A stretch of 64,000 nt of DNA from Alphaproteobacteria bacterium bin52 (lineage in GTDB: Bacteria > Pseudomonadota > Alphaproteobacteria > Thalassobaculales > Thalassobaculaceae): NCBI GenBank assembly GCA_002238645.1, contig MPMT01000001.1:1-64000 (forward strand), in the 5' to 3' direction. Numbering within the stretch: the first letter of the stretch is position 1; every line of letters begins with the position of its first letter. This document shows, in pieces, positions 40,366 through 49,337 of this stretch. Made by a program: the position numbers and the translations under genes. The notes below the pieces were generated by a model. That model searched no databases and had not been told where the DNA came from. It was given only the letters and a program-made list of their open reading frames with translations.

Positions 40366-41253
40366 ATGTCGATCACCATCAGGCAAGTCCACCCGCATTT
40401 CGTCGGTGAGGTCTCGGGTCTCGACCTGCGCCGGCCGCTCGACCCCGAACAGGCCCGGGAGATCCACGAGGCCATGGACCGGCTGGGCGTCCTGGTCTTC
40501 CACGACCAGGACCTGTCCGACGACCATCAGGTGGCGTTTTCCCGTAGCTTCGGAAAGCTCGAACTTGCGGTCGGCTCGAACGTGGTCAAGCCCGAACAGC
40601 GCCGGTTGCGGCTCGAGATGGCGGACGTGAGCAACCTGGACAAGCACGGCCAGATGCTCGAACGCAACGACCGACGACGCATGTTCAACCTTGGCAACAG
40701 GCTCTGGCACTCCGACAGTTCGTTCCGCGCCACTCCGTCCAAGTTCTCGATCCTGTCGTGCCGGTCGAAGCCCAGTACCGGCGGGAACACCGAGTACGCC
40801 TTCATGCCCGCCGCCTATGAAGCACTGGATCAGGAAACCCGCGAAGAGATTGCGGACCTGGTGACCGAGCATTCGCTGATCTTCTCGCGCGGCGTGATGG
40901 GGTTCGCGGACTTCAGCGAGGAGGAGCGCGCAACCTTCGAGCCCGTGCGCCATGCGCTGGTCCGGACCAACCGGCTCACCGGGCGCAAATCGATCTACCT
41001 GTCGTCCCATATCGGCTCCATCGTCGGCTGGCCGGTGCCCGAGGCCCGTGATTTCATCCGCGACCTTATCGAGCACGCTACCCAGCCGGAGTTCCGTTAC
41101 GTGCACGAGTGGCGGGTCGGCGACCTGGTGATGTGGGACAACCGGCAGTGCATGCACCGCGTGCGGCGGTTCCGCGACACCGGCGAGGTTCGCGACATGC
41201 GCAGGACTACGGTCGCCGGCGAAGGACCGACGATTGAGGCCGAGGCCGCCTGA
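40366..41253 (+). CDS. TfdA/TauD family 2-oxoglutarate dioxygenase
   Basis: This is a 295-residue alpha-ketoglutarate-dependent dioxygenase. The 2-His-1-carboxylate facial triad appears as His115 and Asp117 in LWHSDSSF and His264 in CMHRVRRF; DMRRTTVAG supplies the 2-oxoglutarate Arg. The LWHSDSSF motif is closer to TfdA/phenoxyalkanoate-type enzymes than to taurine dioxygenase, but both remain possible. It is 24 bp after the CoA transferase, with a GGAGGAAG ribosome-binding site. Confidence 0.88.
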   Translation: MSITIRQVHPHFVGEVSGLDLRRPLDPEQAREIHEAMDRLGVLVFHDQDLSDDHQVAFSRSFGKLELAVGSNVVKPEQRRLRLEMADVSNLDKHGQMLERNDRRRMFNLGNRLWHSDSSFRATPSKFSILSCRSKPSTGGNTEYAFMPAAYEALDQETREEIADLVTEHSLIFSRGVMGFADFSEEERATFEPVRHALVRTNRLTGRKSIYLSSHIGSIVGWPVPEARDFIRDLIEHATQPEFRYVHEWRVGDLVMWDNRQCMHRVRRFRDTGEVRDMRRTTVAGEGPTIEAEAA

Positions 41254-41401
41254 GGGCCCGCGCCCGGTGCGCCGCCGGCGACACGGTGGCACTGGTTGCT
41301 GATGGCCGGCTGAACGCCCCGTACCCCGGGGCGCCGCCCGCTTGTATGCTCTGGCAGGTCTGATCTACCGTTGCGGGGAGGAACTGCACGGGAGATCAGC
41401 C

Positions 41402-42703
41402 ATGACAACCAGAGACAGCAATCGTGAGGCCAGCCTGTTCGATCTCTACGCCCGGGATCCGGAGCGTGCGGACTGGCTGGTGTTCGGGCGCAGGAGCCAC
41501 GGTGACCGACGCGGTTTCCTGAAGGGCGCCGGCCTTGCAACCATGGGAGCGCTGGTCGGCGCCGCCATCCCGTTCCACCGGTCGATGCCGTCGGGATTCA
41601 TTCCCGAGGCCATCGCCGCCAGCCCGGAGGCCATCGCCGGCAAGGACGGTCTGACAATCCTGAACGACCGGCCGGTCAACGCGGAAACACCACCGCACCT
41701 GCTGGATGACGAGGTCACGCCGACGTCGCGTCACTTCATCCGCAACAACGGCCTGCTGCCCGACGACATGGACGCGGCGACCTGGTCACTCACCGTCGAT
41801 GGCCTGGTCAACACGCCGCTCACGCTCTCGATCGAGGATCTCCGCTCCCGGTTCGAGGTCGTGACGCGTCGGCTGACCATCGAGTGCGGCGGCAACGGAC
41901 GCGCCTTTTTCGATCCGCCCGCACGCGGCAACCAGTGGACACTGGGCGCCGTCGGCTGCGCGGAGTGGACCGGTGTACGGCTGCGCGACGTGCTGGAAGC
42001 CGCGGGACTGGGGAACGGCGTGGTCTACACCGCCCACGAAGGGGCGGACACCCACCTGTCGGGGTCCGACAAGCTGCCGATCTCGCGCGGTGTGCCGATC
42101 GAGAAGGCGATGGACCCGAACAACCTGGTCGCGTTTGCCATGAACGGCGGCCCGCTGCATGCGATGAACGGCGCGCCGTTGCGACTGGTCATACCGGGCT
42201 GGCCGGGATCGTGTTCGCAGAAGTGGCTGAAGCGCATCTGGCTTCGTGACGTGGTCCACGACGGCGCCAAGATGACGGGAAGTTCCTACCGGGTTCCGGA
42301 CTACCCGGTGGCGCCCGGCGAGAAGGTGCCGAAGAGCGCCATGAAGATCATCCATTCCATGCCGGTCAAGTCGTTGATCACCACGCCCGAGACCGGCCTT
42401 GAAATCGCGGGACGCTCGCTTGAGGTTGCCGGCCACGGCTGGGCCGGGGATCACGAGGTGGCGCGGGTCGACGTGTCCATTGACTTCGGAGCGACCTGGC
42501 AGCAGGCCGAGCTTGCGGCACCGGCCAATCCCTACGCGTGGCAGAGATGGTTGGCGACGGTCACCTTTCCGCAGCACGGCTACTACGAGGTCTGGGCCCG
42601 CGCGACCGATACGGAGGGACACAGCCAGCCCTTCGCCATCGCGTGGAACCCGAAAGGCTACCTCAACAACGCGATGCACAGGATCTCGGTCCGGGTGACG
42701 TGA
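41402..42703 (+). CDS. Sulfite dehydrogenase/oxidase, molybdopterin subunit (SorA-like)
   Basis: This is a periplasmic Mo enzyme of the sulfite oxidase family, 433 residues. A twin-arginine signal is visible (RRGFLKG, 36-42, then a hydrophobic stretch). The Mo-binding core has LTIECGGNGRAFF with the cysteine ligand Cys162 and LRLVIPGWPGSCSQKWLKR. The C-terminal dimerisation domain includes VARVDVSIDFGATWQQAEL. It oxidises sulfite to sulfate, passing electrons to the cytochrome c encoded by the overlapping next gene (GTGA junction). It may detoxify sulfite from organosulfonate breakdown. Confidence 0.9.
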   Translation: MTTRDSNREASLFDLYARDPERADWLVFGRRSHGDRRGFLKGAGLATMGALVGAAIPFHRSMPSGFIPEAIAASPEAIAGKDGLTILNDRPVNAETPPHLLDDEVTPTSRHFIRNNGLLPDDMDAATWSLTVDGLVNTPLTLSIEDLRSRFEVVTRRLTIECGGNGRAFFDPPARGNQWTLGAVGCAEWTGVRLRDVLEAAGLGNGVVYTAHEGADTHLSGSDKLPISRGVPIEKAMDPNNLVAFAMNGGPLHAMNGAPLRLVIPGWPGSCSQKWLKRIWLRDVVHDGAKMTGSSYRVPDYPVAPGEKVPKSAMKIIHSMPVKSLITTPETGLEIAGRSLEVAGHGWAGDHEVARVDVSIDFGATWQQAELAAPANPYAWQRWLATVTFPQHGYYEVWARATDTEGHSQPFAIAWNPKGYLNNAMHRISVRVT

Positions 42704-43020
42704 TCGCGCGGTGCCGCCTGCCGGTACTGGCACTGGGTGCAGCTCTGCTCACCTGGTCCGGTACGGCAGTGGCCGAGGACGAGACGCTGCCGGCGGGAAC
42801 CGGACGGAACGATGTCGAAGCGCTGTGCGGTTCCTGCCATTCGCTGCGCCTGGTTACCCAGCAGGGCCTTGCGCGGGACGTCTGGTCCGAGGTCATCGAC
42901 TACATGGTCGAGGAACAGGACATGCCGGAACTCGAACCGAACGAGGAAGTCCTGATCCTCGACTACCTCGCACGGTTCTACGGCCCCGACCGGCTTGGAG
43001 CGAGAACCGCCGGACAGTAG
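42700..43020 (+). CDS. Small c-type cytochrome (SorB-like)
   Basis: The GTG start at 42700 overlaps the sulfite dehydrogenase stop by four bases. 106 residues: signal peptide (1-25, cleavage near TAVAED), one haem motif CGSCH (43-47), and a Met-containing EEQDMPELEPNE region as possible sixth ligand. It is the expected electron acceptor of the molybdopterin subunit. No reductase or oxidase genes are close. Confidence 0.88.
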   Translation: MIARCRLPVLALGAALLTWSGTAVAEDETLPAGTGRNDVEALCGSCHSLRLVTQQGLARDVWSEVIDYMVEEQDMPELEPNEEVLILDYLARFYGPDRLGARTAGQ

Positions 43021-43054
43021 CCGGGCGAACTGCGGGCAGCGAGGGAAAACGCCA

Positions 43055-43666
43055 GTGATCATGATTTCGACCTTTCAGGCACACTCCCGCCGCGGCGGGC
43101 TGCTGTACGCTCTGCTCCTGCTGGCGGTGATCGGCATCCTGGCGGTCGGTGCCGCGAACGCCGACGACCGGGCAACGGGAACCCGGGAGGGCGCGGAAAC
43201 CGAAGAGGACTGGCGGGGCCTGGTCGAGGCGGCGGCCTATGCCTACGAGGCCCGCCGACCCTACCAGGCGCAGGAACTGCTCGAACGCGCGGTCGGGAAG
43301 ACGGAACCCGGCAGCGAGGAACGGGCGGCCGTGCTCAACAACCTCGCGATCGTACTGGAGACCAACGGGCACCTCTCGGCAGCCGAGCAGCTCTACGTCC
43401 GCGTGATCGGGCTGTGGACGGCTCTGCTGGGGCCCGACGACATCAACGTTGCGCGCACCCTGGGCAACCTGGCCGATCTCCATCACCGCCAGGGACAGCT
43501 CGAAGAGGCCGCCGAGGCCTACGGGCTGGCACTGCAGAGCATCGGGCTTGTCTCCGGGCCCGAGGCGGAACAGGTTCGCGGCATCCTCGAGGAGGGGCAG
43601 ATCAGGGTCCGTGATGACCAGGAACGACAGGCGTCCGAAGGTGGCGCCAAGGACCGCGGTTCCTGA
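43055..43666 (+). CDS. Tetratricopeptide-repeat protein, exported
   Basis: Read from a GTG at 43055 with GAGGG nine bases upstream; an ATG two codons later is the alternative. An N-terminal membrane/signal segment (about 15-32) leads to a helical region with at least three TPR-like units: AAVLNNLAIVLETNGHLSAA, VARTLGNLADLHHRQGQLEE and further Ala/Leu-rich helices. Such proteins bind partner proteins. It lies directly after sorAB-like genes, and a role with them is inferred only from position. Confidence 0.65.
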   Translation: MIMISTFQAHSRRGGLLYALLLLAVIGILAVGAANADDRATGTREGAETEEDWRGLVEAAAYAYEARRPYQAQELLERAVGKTEPGSEERAAVLNNLAIVLETNGHLSAAEQLYVRVIGLWTALLGPDDINVARTLGNLADLHHRQGQLEEAAEAYGLALQSIGLVSGPEAEQVRGILEEGQIRVRDDQERQASEGGAKDRGS

Positions 43667-44017
43667 CGCCGGGCGACCGGCATCACCGTGAGCGAATGCC
43701 CGTCGATCGTTCCCCGCAGAGTGCCCGATTGTCGATCACAGCAGAGAAACGCTGGTCCGACACGATCCGGACACTCTAGGCCACGGACAGACAGGGACGC
43801 GTCGGCAGGCAAGGTTCGCGTGCCCGCCAGTTCAGCGTGCGTGCGCAATACAGGTCCAGAGACACTGTCATAATGGCACTGTGTGTTCTGCGGGCGACCA
43901 CCTGTCGCCGACAGCGGTCATCTCGCTGCGCTGTGACATCGTTGGCGACTGCAGCGGCGGTCACAGTGTCGGCCAGGTCCCTGAAAGCGACAAGGTGCAG
44001 GTTGCGGCCGACGCGCT
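43667..44017. other. Non-coding stretch
   Basis: About 350 bp between the TPR gene and the AbiEi remnant. Only short open frames without domain character are present. I see no terminator with a U-tract. Confidence 0.45.
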
Positions 44018-44514
44018 TCAGATCGCGAGATCGCGGTATTCAGCTGGCGCCGTGGCCGGTCGGAGACGCGGCTGGTCCGAGAGGACCGACTTTCGGACGA
44101 TGTCGGCGGCGGTGCGCTTTGCGTGGGTACACTCGATGGTGCCGTAGGAGGTCCTGAACACTCCCTTGCGCCCTGTCGTCATGAAGGTCAAATACTGTAC
44201 GGGAACCTGGGAAATGACGCCCCACTCCGAAAGGACGCATTCCAGGCTGGTGTAGTTGAATTCGCCGGCGCGCATCGCTGCGGCACTCTCCTCGAGCAGT
44301 CACCCGTGGCTGCGGCCCGACAAGGGATACAAGTAGAGGCCCTTGCCGAGCCGACCCGCTCGAGCAAGTCGACCCACGCCAGGCCAGCGAGGCTTTCCGA
44401 GAGAGCCTTCGCGGAATCGTCCGGGAACATCATTCGCGTGTCGGAGAATGTGAACGCGGCTCGCCCGCACCGCTCCCAGTCGGTGAGCGTATTGATGGCT
44501 TCGGCAATGCGCAT
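44018..44514 (-). pseudogene. AbiEi-type antitoxin remnant, frameshifted
   Basis: From 44514 the minus strand reads MRIAEAINTLTDWERCGRAAF and a winged-helix-like region to LLERVG, then shifts frame at about 44350. A second piece, GKGLYLYPLSGRSHG, ends at a TGA. The third piece resumes with GEFNYTSLECVLSEWGVISQ and TTGRKGVFRTSYGTIECTHA, matching the C-domain of AbiEi/DUF6088 antitoxins of type IV toxin-antitoxin systems (Y/S-x-L-E-S-x-L-S-x-W-G and RTxYGxIE). No AbiEii nucleotidyltransferase partner is adjacent. It ends only 37 bases from the direct repeat bracketing the Zorya-like cassette. Confidence 0.65.
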
Positions 44515-44550
44515 CCGGGTTCTCGTTGGTGGTCATATACCTGAGCCGCT

Positions 44551-44853
44551 CTTGCAAACAGCGGGATCACGCGATTTCAGGGCCCTGAATAGGGGCAATT
44601 TTCTGAAAGAGAGGGGGCATAGGGATCACCCAGTGGTATGTTGAAGTTGCAAAACCAACAACATACTGACGAAAAGCAGTCTCCCCGATGCCCTGTTTTG
44701 AGAGTGTGTCCGACCTCTGGTACCGATTCCAAGGCGAGTTGTTTCCCGAACTGACCGCCGCCGTGGATCGTCTGTCGGATTGGCGCCGGAAGTTGATCGT
44801 GGTACTGGAGTCTGCGCCTCCCGAAGACCATCTCAGCCCGCAATTTTGCAAGC
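44551..44853 (+). mobile_element. IS-derived direct repeat, copy 1
   Basis: Begins CTTGCAAACAGCGG and ends with ATTTTGCAAG, so both ends carry CTTGCAAA as inverted termini. Inside is a short transposase-like N-terminus (VSDLWYRFQGELFPEL, then RRKLIVVLE) as in IS1182/IS5-type transposases, without the rest of the gene. The sequence recurs with many changes at 50793-51116 in the same orientation. It is probably an internally deleted, non-autonomous copy. No target duplication was found around it. Confidence 0.6.
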
Positions 44854-44883
44854 AGTTCGTGGTGCCGATCCGAATACAGACGT

Positions 44884-47007
44884 TCACCTACGGGCTCTGT
44901 CATGGCCTTGCTGTTTCACTCTCTCGCGTTTCGACGTTCCGCGCCATTCCCACGGCGGTACGGGGGGACGGCCGGACCAGATTCCGCGCCGGGCTTGGCG
45001 GGCGACGGCTTCATCACCGGCATAGGTTTTTGAGGACTTGACGAATGCAAAGGCCCATCCGGCTTCTACCACCCAACGGTTCAGTTCGACTTCCTCTCCT
45101 TCAATCCTACAAACACCCCGAAGCCGCACCAAACCGGGACGCAAGCGATCGCAGACTACATTGCGGCCTGCGATGTGCCGCTCCAGCGCCAGGCCCGCCT
45201 CGCGGCCGCAGGCCCATTCGGACTCGTCCGCGGCGGTACAGGGCTGCTTGAGTTCGGGCGCATCGATACCGTCGAGCCGAACCTGTGTTGCGGCCTCCCC
45301 GATCTTTATCGTATCGGCGTCGATCACCTGCGCCTTGCCGCCGAGCCGCCGAATCGCGCCCCTGCTGGTTTCAATCCGTCCGGCATCTCCGAGATCGGCG
45401 ATAAGCCTGTCGCGGTTGAATTCATGCCCGAGCACGACGCGCCGCGATGCGCTCGGGTCTTCCCTTCCATCCACCGTTACAGGCCTGGACGACGAATATC
45501 CGACGGCCGTGAGCTTGCCGCGCGCCCACTCTCCGAGCGGCGTTCCGGCCGCATGGTCCAAGCAATGCGCCAGCACCGACTGCGCCCGGCGTTGCGACAG
45601 GCCGAGATTCGCCACCCATGCATCCCGTTTCGTTTGCGCGCTCTTCCATTCCGGCGAGGAATGGCCTTCGATGCGGATTTCGTCGATGTCGAACCGGTCC
45701 GCCGAGTTCCTGAGTTCTGCCAGCCATCGAGGGCAAATGTCGTCCAGAACGGCCTTGAAACTTGGCGGTATAACTGCGCTACCGGTCTCGAAAACCACCG
45801 TTTCGGGAAAGACGACCCGGCCGGAAGGGTCGATCTTCCCGCCCGCCTTCTCCACGTCCGTCGCAAGCTCGCGTTTCAGACTGTCGATGAATTCCCCGCG
45901 CGCCGCCGCGTCTTCGGCGAGCCGGTCCTTGACCGCCGCAAGCCGGCTATCGACGGCGCGTTCCTTTGCCAGCAGATCCTCGATCCGGCTCACCAGCTCT
46001 TCGTTACTGTCTTCTCCGTCGGGATCGAGCGCGCGGCGCAGGTCAATTGCTTCGACGATCTCCTCTTCGTTCTCCTTGATCCATTGCTCGTAGCCCTCCA
46101 ACGCCGCCAGACGCTCCGGCGACACCGGGATCGCATCCGTCGAAAGCGCGTCCGGGTCTCGCGCAAGTCCGGTAAGTTTCTGCAACTCGTCCGGCTCCAG
46201 GGCTGCCGCCGCTTTCGCCAGATCACGTTGCGCCGGGTCCTCGACTAGCCCTGCCCGTTCTTCCAACGTTGCCAGCCGTTCATTCGACACCGGGACCGCC
46301 CCTTCCGTCAGCGCCGCCGCCGCCACAATCGCCTCCGGGTTGCGGGCAAGTTCGGCGAGCTTTCGCAACTCGCCCGGCTCCAGGGTTGCCGCTGTCTCCG
46401 CCAGTTCGCGCCGCGCCGGGTCCTTGACCAACCCCGCCCGTTCCTCCAACGCCGCTAGCCGTTCCTCCCGCACCAACGCAGCGCCTTGTTCAACCAGCCG
46501 CCAGTCCTCCGGTGACAGTTGTGACACCCGTTCCGCCTGTTCCTTCAACGCCGCCAGCCGTTTACTCGACACCGGGACCGCTCCTTCGGACAGCGTCGCC
46601 GCCGCCGCAACCGCCTCCGGGCTGCGGGCAAGTTCGGTGAGCTTTCGCAACTCGGCCGGCTCCAGGGCTGCCGCCGTCGCCGCCAGTTCGCGTCGCGTCG
46701 GGTCCTTGATCAACCCCGCCCGTTCCTCCAACTCCGCTAACCGTTCCTCCCCCACCAACACAGCGCCTTGTTCAACCTGCCGCCAGTCCTCCAGTGACAG
46801 TTGCGACGCTCGTTCCGCCTGTTCCTTCAACGCCGCCAGCTGCTCCGCCGGCACCAACGCAGCCCCTTGCTCAATCAGCGCCCAGTCCTCGGGAGACAAT
46901 TGCGATGCCCGTTCGACCTCATCCTGCACTTGATGGCGCCAGAACAGCAGCAGCATCAGCAGCACGAAAGCGACCAGCATGAACGCCTCGGCGACCGTCA
47001 GCCCCAT
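44884..47007 (-). CDS. ZorB/MotB-like motor subunit with OmpA and nuclease domains
   Basis: 707 residues from the ATG at 47007, which has a GGGGAG site close upstream. An N-terminal membrane helix (about 4-23) carries Glu in TVAEAFMLVAFVLLMLLL where MotB/ZorB have a proton-binding Asp. Three imperfect 94-residue helical repeats follow (about 30-320), with SQLSPEDW, LVxEERLAxLEERAG and ARxPEAxxAAA. The OmpA-like peptidoglycan-binding domain (about 400-537) has VVFETGSAVIPPSF and IEGHSSPE. The C-terminal thermonuclease domain (about 564-679) keeps Asp in IDADT, Arg in VRLDGIDAPE, its Asp and Glu, and a later Arg. The one-helix topology puts the nuclease in the periplasm. Confidence 0.82.
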   Translation of the reverse strand: MGLTVAEAFMLVAFVLLMLLLFWRHQVQDEVERASQLSPEDWALIEQGAALVPAEQLAALKEQAERASQLSLEDWRQVEQGAVLVGEERLAELEERAGLIKDPTRRELAATAAALEPAELRKLTELARSPEAVAAAATLSEGAVPVSSKRLAALKEQAERVSQLSPEDWRLVEQGAALVREERLAALEERAGLVKDPARRELAETAATLEPGELRKLAELARNPEAIVAAAALTEGAVPVSNERLATLEERAGLVEDPAQRDLAKAAAALEPDELQKLTGLARDPDALSTDAIPVSPERLAALEGYEQWIKENEEEIVEAIDLRRALDPDGEDSNEELVSRIEDLLAKERAVDSRLAAVKDRLAEDAAARGEFIDSLKRELATDVEKAGGKIDPSGRVVFPETVVFETGSAVIPPSFKAVLDDICPRWLAELRNSADRFDIDEIRIEGHSSPEWKSAQTKRDAWVANLGLSQRRAQSVLAHCLDHAAGTPLGEWARGKLTAVGYSSSRPVTVDGREDPSASRRVVLGHEFNRDRLIADLGDAGRIETSRGAIRRLGGKAQVIDADTIKIGEAATQVRLDGIDAPELKQPCTAADESEWACGREAGLALERHIAGRNVVCDRLRPGLVRLRGVCRIEGEEVELNRWVVEAGWAFAFVKSSKTYAGDEAVARQARRGIWSGRPPVPPWEWRGTSKRERVKQQGHDRARR
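46303..46853 (-). repeat. Tandem 282-bp coding repeats
   Basis: Two long, closely similar DNA units lie in register inside the ZorB-like gene; the same words recur 282 bp apart, for example GCCTCCGGG at 46331 and 46613. They encode 94-residue helical modules, with partial units on both sides. Unequal exchange could change the module number. Confidence 0.75.
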
Positions 47008-47084
47008 GATCGCTCCCCGGCGGTACTGGCTGCCGGAGTCCCCCGCAGGGAAGTATCTGTGCACCGCTCAGTGCCCCGTTTCGC

Positions 47085-48476
47085 CTAACGGCCGCGGTTG
47101 AACAAATTGCCTAAAGGCCACGAGGAGTCCGGCCTTCTATCCGCCAGGTCGCCGAGTTTCCCTATGGCTGTGGACAGCGCAGTATTCGCTGTTTCCAGCC
47201 TTTCCGCGGCGTCCGCAATGCGCTCCGCCGCGCCGGCAATATTCGTTTGCAAGTCGGCTGCGGTAGTGCGTTCCGCCGCCGCCTCGAAGTTTTCCGCCGC
47301 CGATTTGAGCTTCCCGGATGAGTCCGCCAACGTTGTAGAGACGGTGGATGCGCTCTCACCTATACGCGCGACCGCAGGTTCGAGCTTAGTTGCAATGCCA
47401 TCCTCGACCCTTGCAAGTGTGCCGACGAGGCCGGACAGCGCCGCGTCAAGGCCATGGCTCTCGCGCGATAATGTAACTATACCACCGGTCAACGCCTTCA
47501 TGCGCTCCAGTTCGTTGCGGACCGCTTCCGCGCTCTCTCCCGTTTGCTCGAAGGTTGTCCGGCTCAGGTTCGCCAGCTGGCCCACCTCCTCCCGGTATTC
47601 CGCAATCGCCTGTACGGCATCGCCCAGGACACGGCGCAGGTCGGCCATGGTACTTTCGAGTATCTGCCCGTATTCCCCGCTGCTGTGCTGCAGCGCTTCC
47701 CGAATGGAGCCATGACGCTCGGAGATAGTTTCAGTAATGTCCTTCAGGGCTTTGCGAAAAGCGGAAACGCTTTCTTGCGCAGCCACCCGATACGTCTCGG
47801 CGTCGTGGGCCACGCCTTCCTCTACGGCTGCCCAGTGCTCCGACAGCTTGCTTTCGGTTTCCTCGGAGAAACGGGTCAGCGCCGTTGAGCTGGACTCCAA
47901 AGCCTGCCGGTGTGCATCCGTATCCTGCGCCAAGGTTTTCCGAATTGCGTCCCGCTGTTCGGCCAATATCTGGCTCGTTTCGACTGAATAGCGCTTCAAT
48001 TCACCAATGCTCATGCTGAGATGGGTGCGGAAATCGCGCACGGCGAGATCGAAATCGACGCGCGTTTCGCTTTCCTGCTGCGCAATATCGGGGGCCATCC
48101 TCTGCATCAGAACCCGCAACACAATACCGGCGATTGTCGAGGAAAGCGCAACGCCGAAGCCCGCAATCGTCTTCCCGAGCAACTGGTCCTGCGGGGCTGC
48201 ATCGGCCGGCTCGTAGAGCTGGTAGAGGGTAACGGCTAGGCTCGTCAGTGTAAACACGAAACCAAGATAATAGCAGTTATCGCCGATTATGTCGTAGATG
48301 CGCTTGTCACTGATTGCGAGCGCAATCATCCAATAAACAAACAAAACCGCTATTGGCAGTCCAATGACTTCATAAATTGTAAAGTCCTGCAATCTAAAAT
48401 ACAGAATGCCGCCACTTCCCGCCAAAAAAGCAAGTGCAAGCGTCCCTCTGTTCAAACTCTCTCGACTGCTTCGCAT
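47085..48476 (-). CDS. ZorA/MotA/ExbB-like channel subunit with long coiled coil
   Basis: 463 residues read from the ATG at 48476 with an AAAGG site nine bases upstream; an ATG nine codons earlier (48503) is possible. Four hydrophobic segments lie in the first about 130 residues, including LPIAVLFVYWMIALAI, YYLGFVFTLTSLAVTLY and GFGVALSSTIAGIVLRVLM, the last like the pore helices of MotA/ExbB/ZorA. From about residue 140 to the end it is an unbroken Ala/Glu/Ser-rich coiled coil, comparable to the cytoplasmic tail of ZorA. With the next gene it would form a 5:2-type proton-driven motor; that is inference from family architecture. Confidence 0.75.
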   Translation of the reverse strand: MRSSRESLNRGTLALAFLAGSGGILYFRLQDFTIYEVIGLPIAVLFVYWMIALAISDKRIYDIIGDNCYYLGFVFTLTSLAVTLYQLYEPADAAPQDQLLGKTIAGFGVALSSTIAGIVLRVLMQRMAPDIAQQESETRVDFDLAVRDFRTHLSMSIGELKRYSVETSQILAEQRDAIRKTLAQDTDAHRQALESSSTALTRFSEETESKLSEHWAAVEEGVAHDAETYRVAAQESVSAFRKALKDITETISERHGSIREALQHSSGEYGQILESTMADLRRVLGDAVQAIAEYREEVGQLANLSRTTFEQTGESAEAVRNELERMKALTGGIVTLSRESHGLDAALSGLVGTLARVEDGIATKLEPAVARIGESASTVSTTLADSSGKLKSAAENFEAAAERTTAADLQTNIAGAAERIADAAERLETANTALSTAIGKLGDLADRRPDSSWPLGNLFNRGR

Positions 48477-48509
48477 GACAAAAGACCTTTGGTGAAAATG
48501 CACGTAATC

Positions 48510-49337
48510 TCACAGATCGCCAAGCAGGCAAGTGGTAGTACGGACACGGCTTGCACCCGCCCGATCGAAATAGTTAACCCAAAAGTCATCCACCGCCGCC
48601 TTATCAACCCCGGCGCCGGGCCTTGGAACGCGGCATATCTCGACCTCGACGCCCCGCAAACGGCCCGCCAGGCGTTCCGCGTCCTGCGAGCGAACGAAAC
48701 GCCGCCAAGTGTCGCCACGATAGAAGCTGAAAGCCTCGCTGTTCTGGATCAGGTCCGAAACGATGATCACCCGCCGGGGATACGACGCATCGACGAAGCC
48801 CGGAGCCGATACAAGCAGCGCCTGCAACGACTCCATAATCGGCGAGCGCTCCGCCGCCGAACTGTCCAGCATCGCCGAAACGATAGCCTCAAAGGGCTCC
48901 AGAAACTCCTCCCGGTAACGCTCCTCGATCATGCGCGGGTTCTGGTAAATCTCGCTCGCCTCTTTCCCCGTCGCCGGCTTGCAGCGGGCAAAAACCGCGC
49001 CTCGCTCAGCGGCATCCACTCGCACTGCGCCCACTGCAATAAGCGTCCCCTGCCTGGCGTCATCGATCCGGCTGTCGAGCAGGCCCCGGAGACGATTATG
49101 CTGCACCGGATTCAGCGAATCGGTCAGATCAAGAAGCACCGCCAACCCGGCTGCAGAGCCGGAAGTCTTCGGGCAGAGCCTTTCATCGACGGTCTCCCCC
49201 TTGAATACGAACTGCACAAGGACGACCGCACCGATTGCGACGACGACGGCCACGGCCATTACAGCGGCCCACACCCAATTCGGAGCGCGCCCTCCGCGTT
49301 CGCGTGTCGTCCAACGCCTTCGCGGATAGCGGCTCAC
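48510..49337 (-). CDS. Membrane-anchored von Willebrand A-like protein
   Basis: Read from a GTG at 49337 that overlaps the preceding gene by four bases (GTGA), 275 residues. A longer ATG reading would overlap by 52 bp and add an Arg-rich tail. One membrane helix (WVWAAVMAVAVVVAIGAVVLV) is preceded by basic residues. The following domain starts LAVLLDLTDSLNP, with a DxTxS motif like the metal site of vWA domains, and has VDASYPRRVIIVSDLIQNS as a later core strand. Such domains form protein-protein contacts. Predicted to face the periplasm. Its role beside the motor genes is unknown. Confidence 0.65.
   Translation of the reverse strand: MSRYPRRRWTTRERGGRAPNWVWAAVMAVAVVVAIGAVVLVQFVFKGETVDERLCPKTSGSAAGLAVLLDLTDSLNPVQHNRLRGLLDSRIDDARQGTLIAVGAVRVDAAERGAVFARCKPATGKEASEIYQNPRMIEERYREEFLEPFEAIVSAMLDSSAAERSPIMESLQALLVSAPGFVDASYPRRVIIVSDLIQNSEAFSFYRGDTWRRFVRSQDAERLAGRLRGVEVEICRVPRPGAGVDKAAVDDFWVNYFDRAGASRVRTTTCLLGDL

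Noticed and set aside
39091-41292. 733-codon minus-strand frame opposite the CoA transferase and dioxygenase
   Set aside because: No domain signal; the plus strand holds two genes with intact active sites.
45038-46248. Long plus-strand frames opposite the ZorB-like gene
   Set aside because: Ser/Arg-rich antisense translation of the repeat and OmpA region.
46303-46853. Regular repeats considered as CRISPR or satellite DNA
   Set aside because: Unit of 282 bp without short repeat-spacer layout and in coding frame; explained by protein modules.
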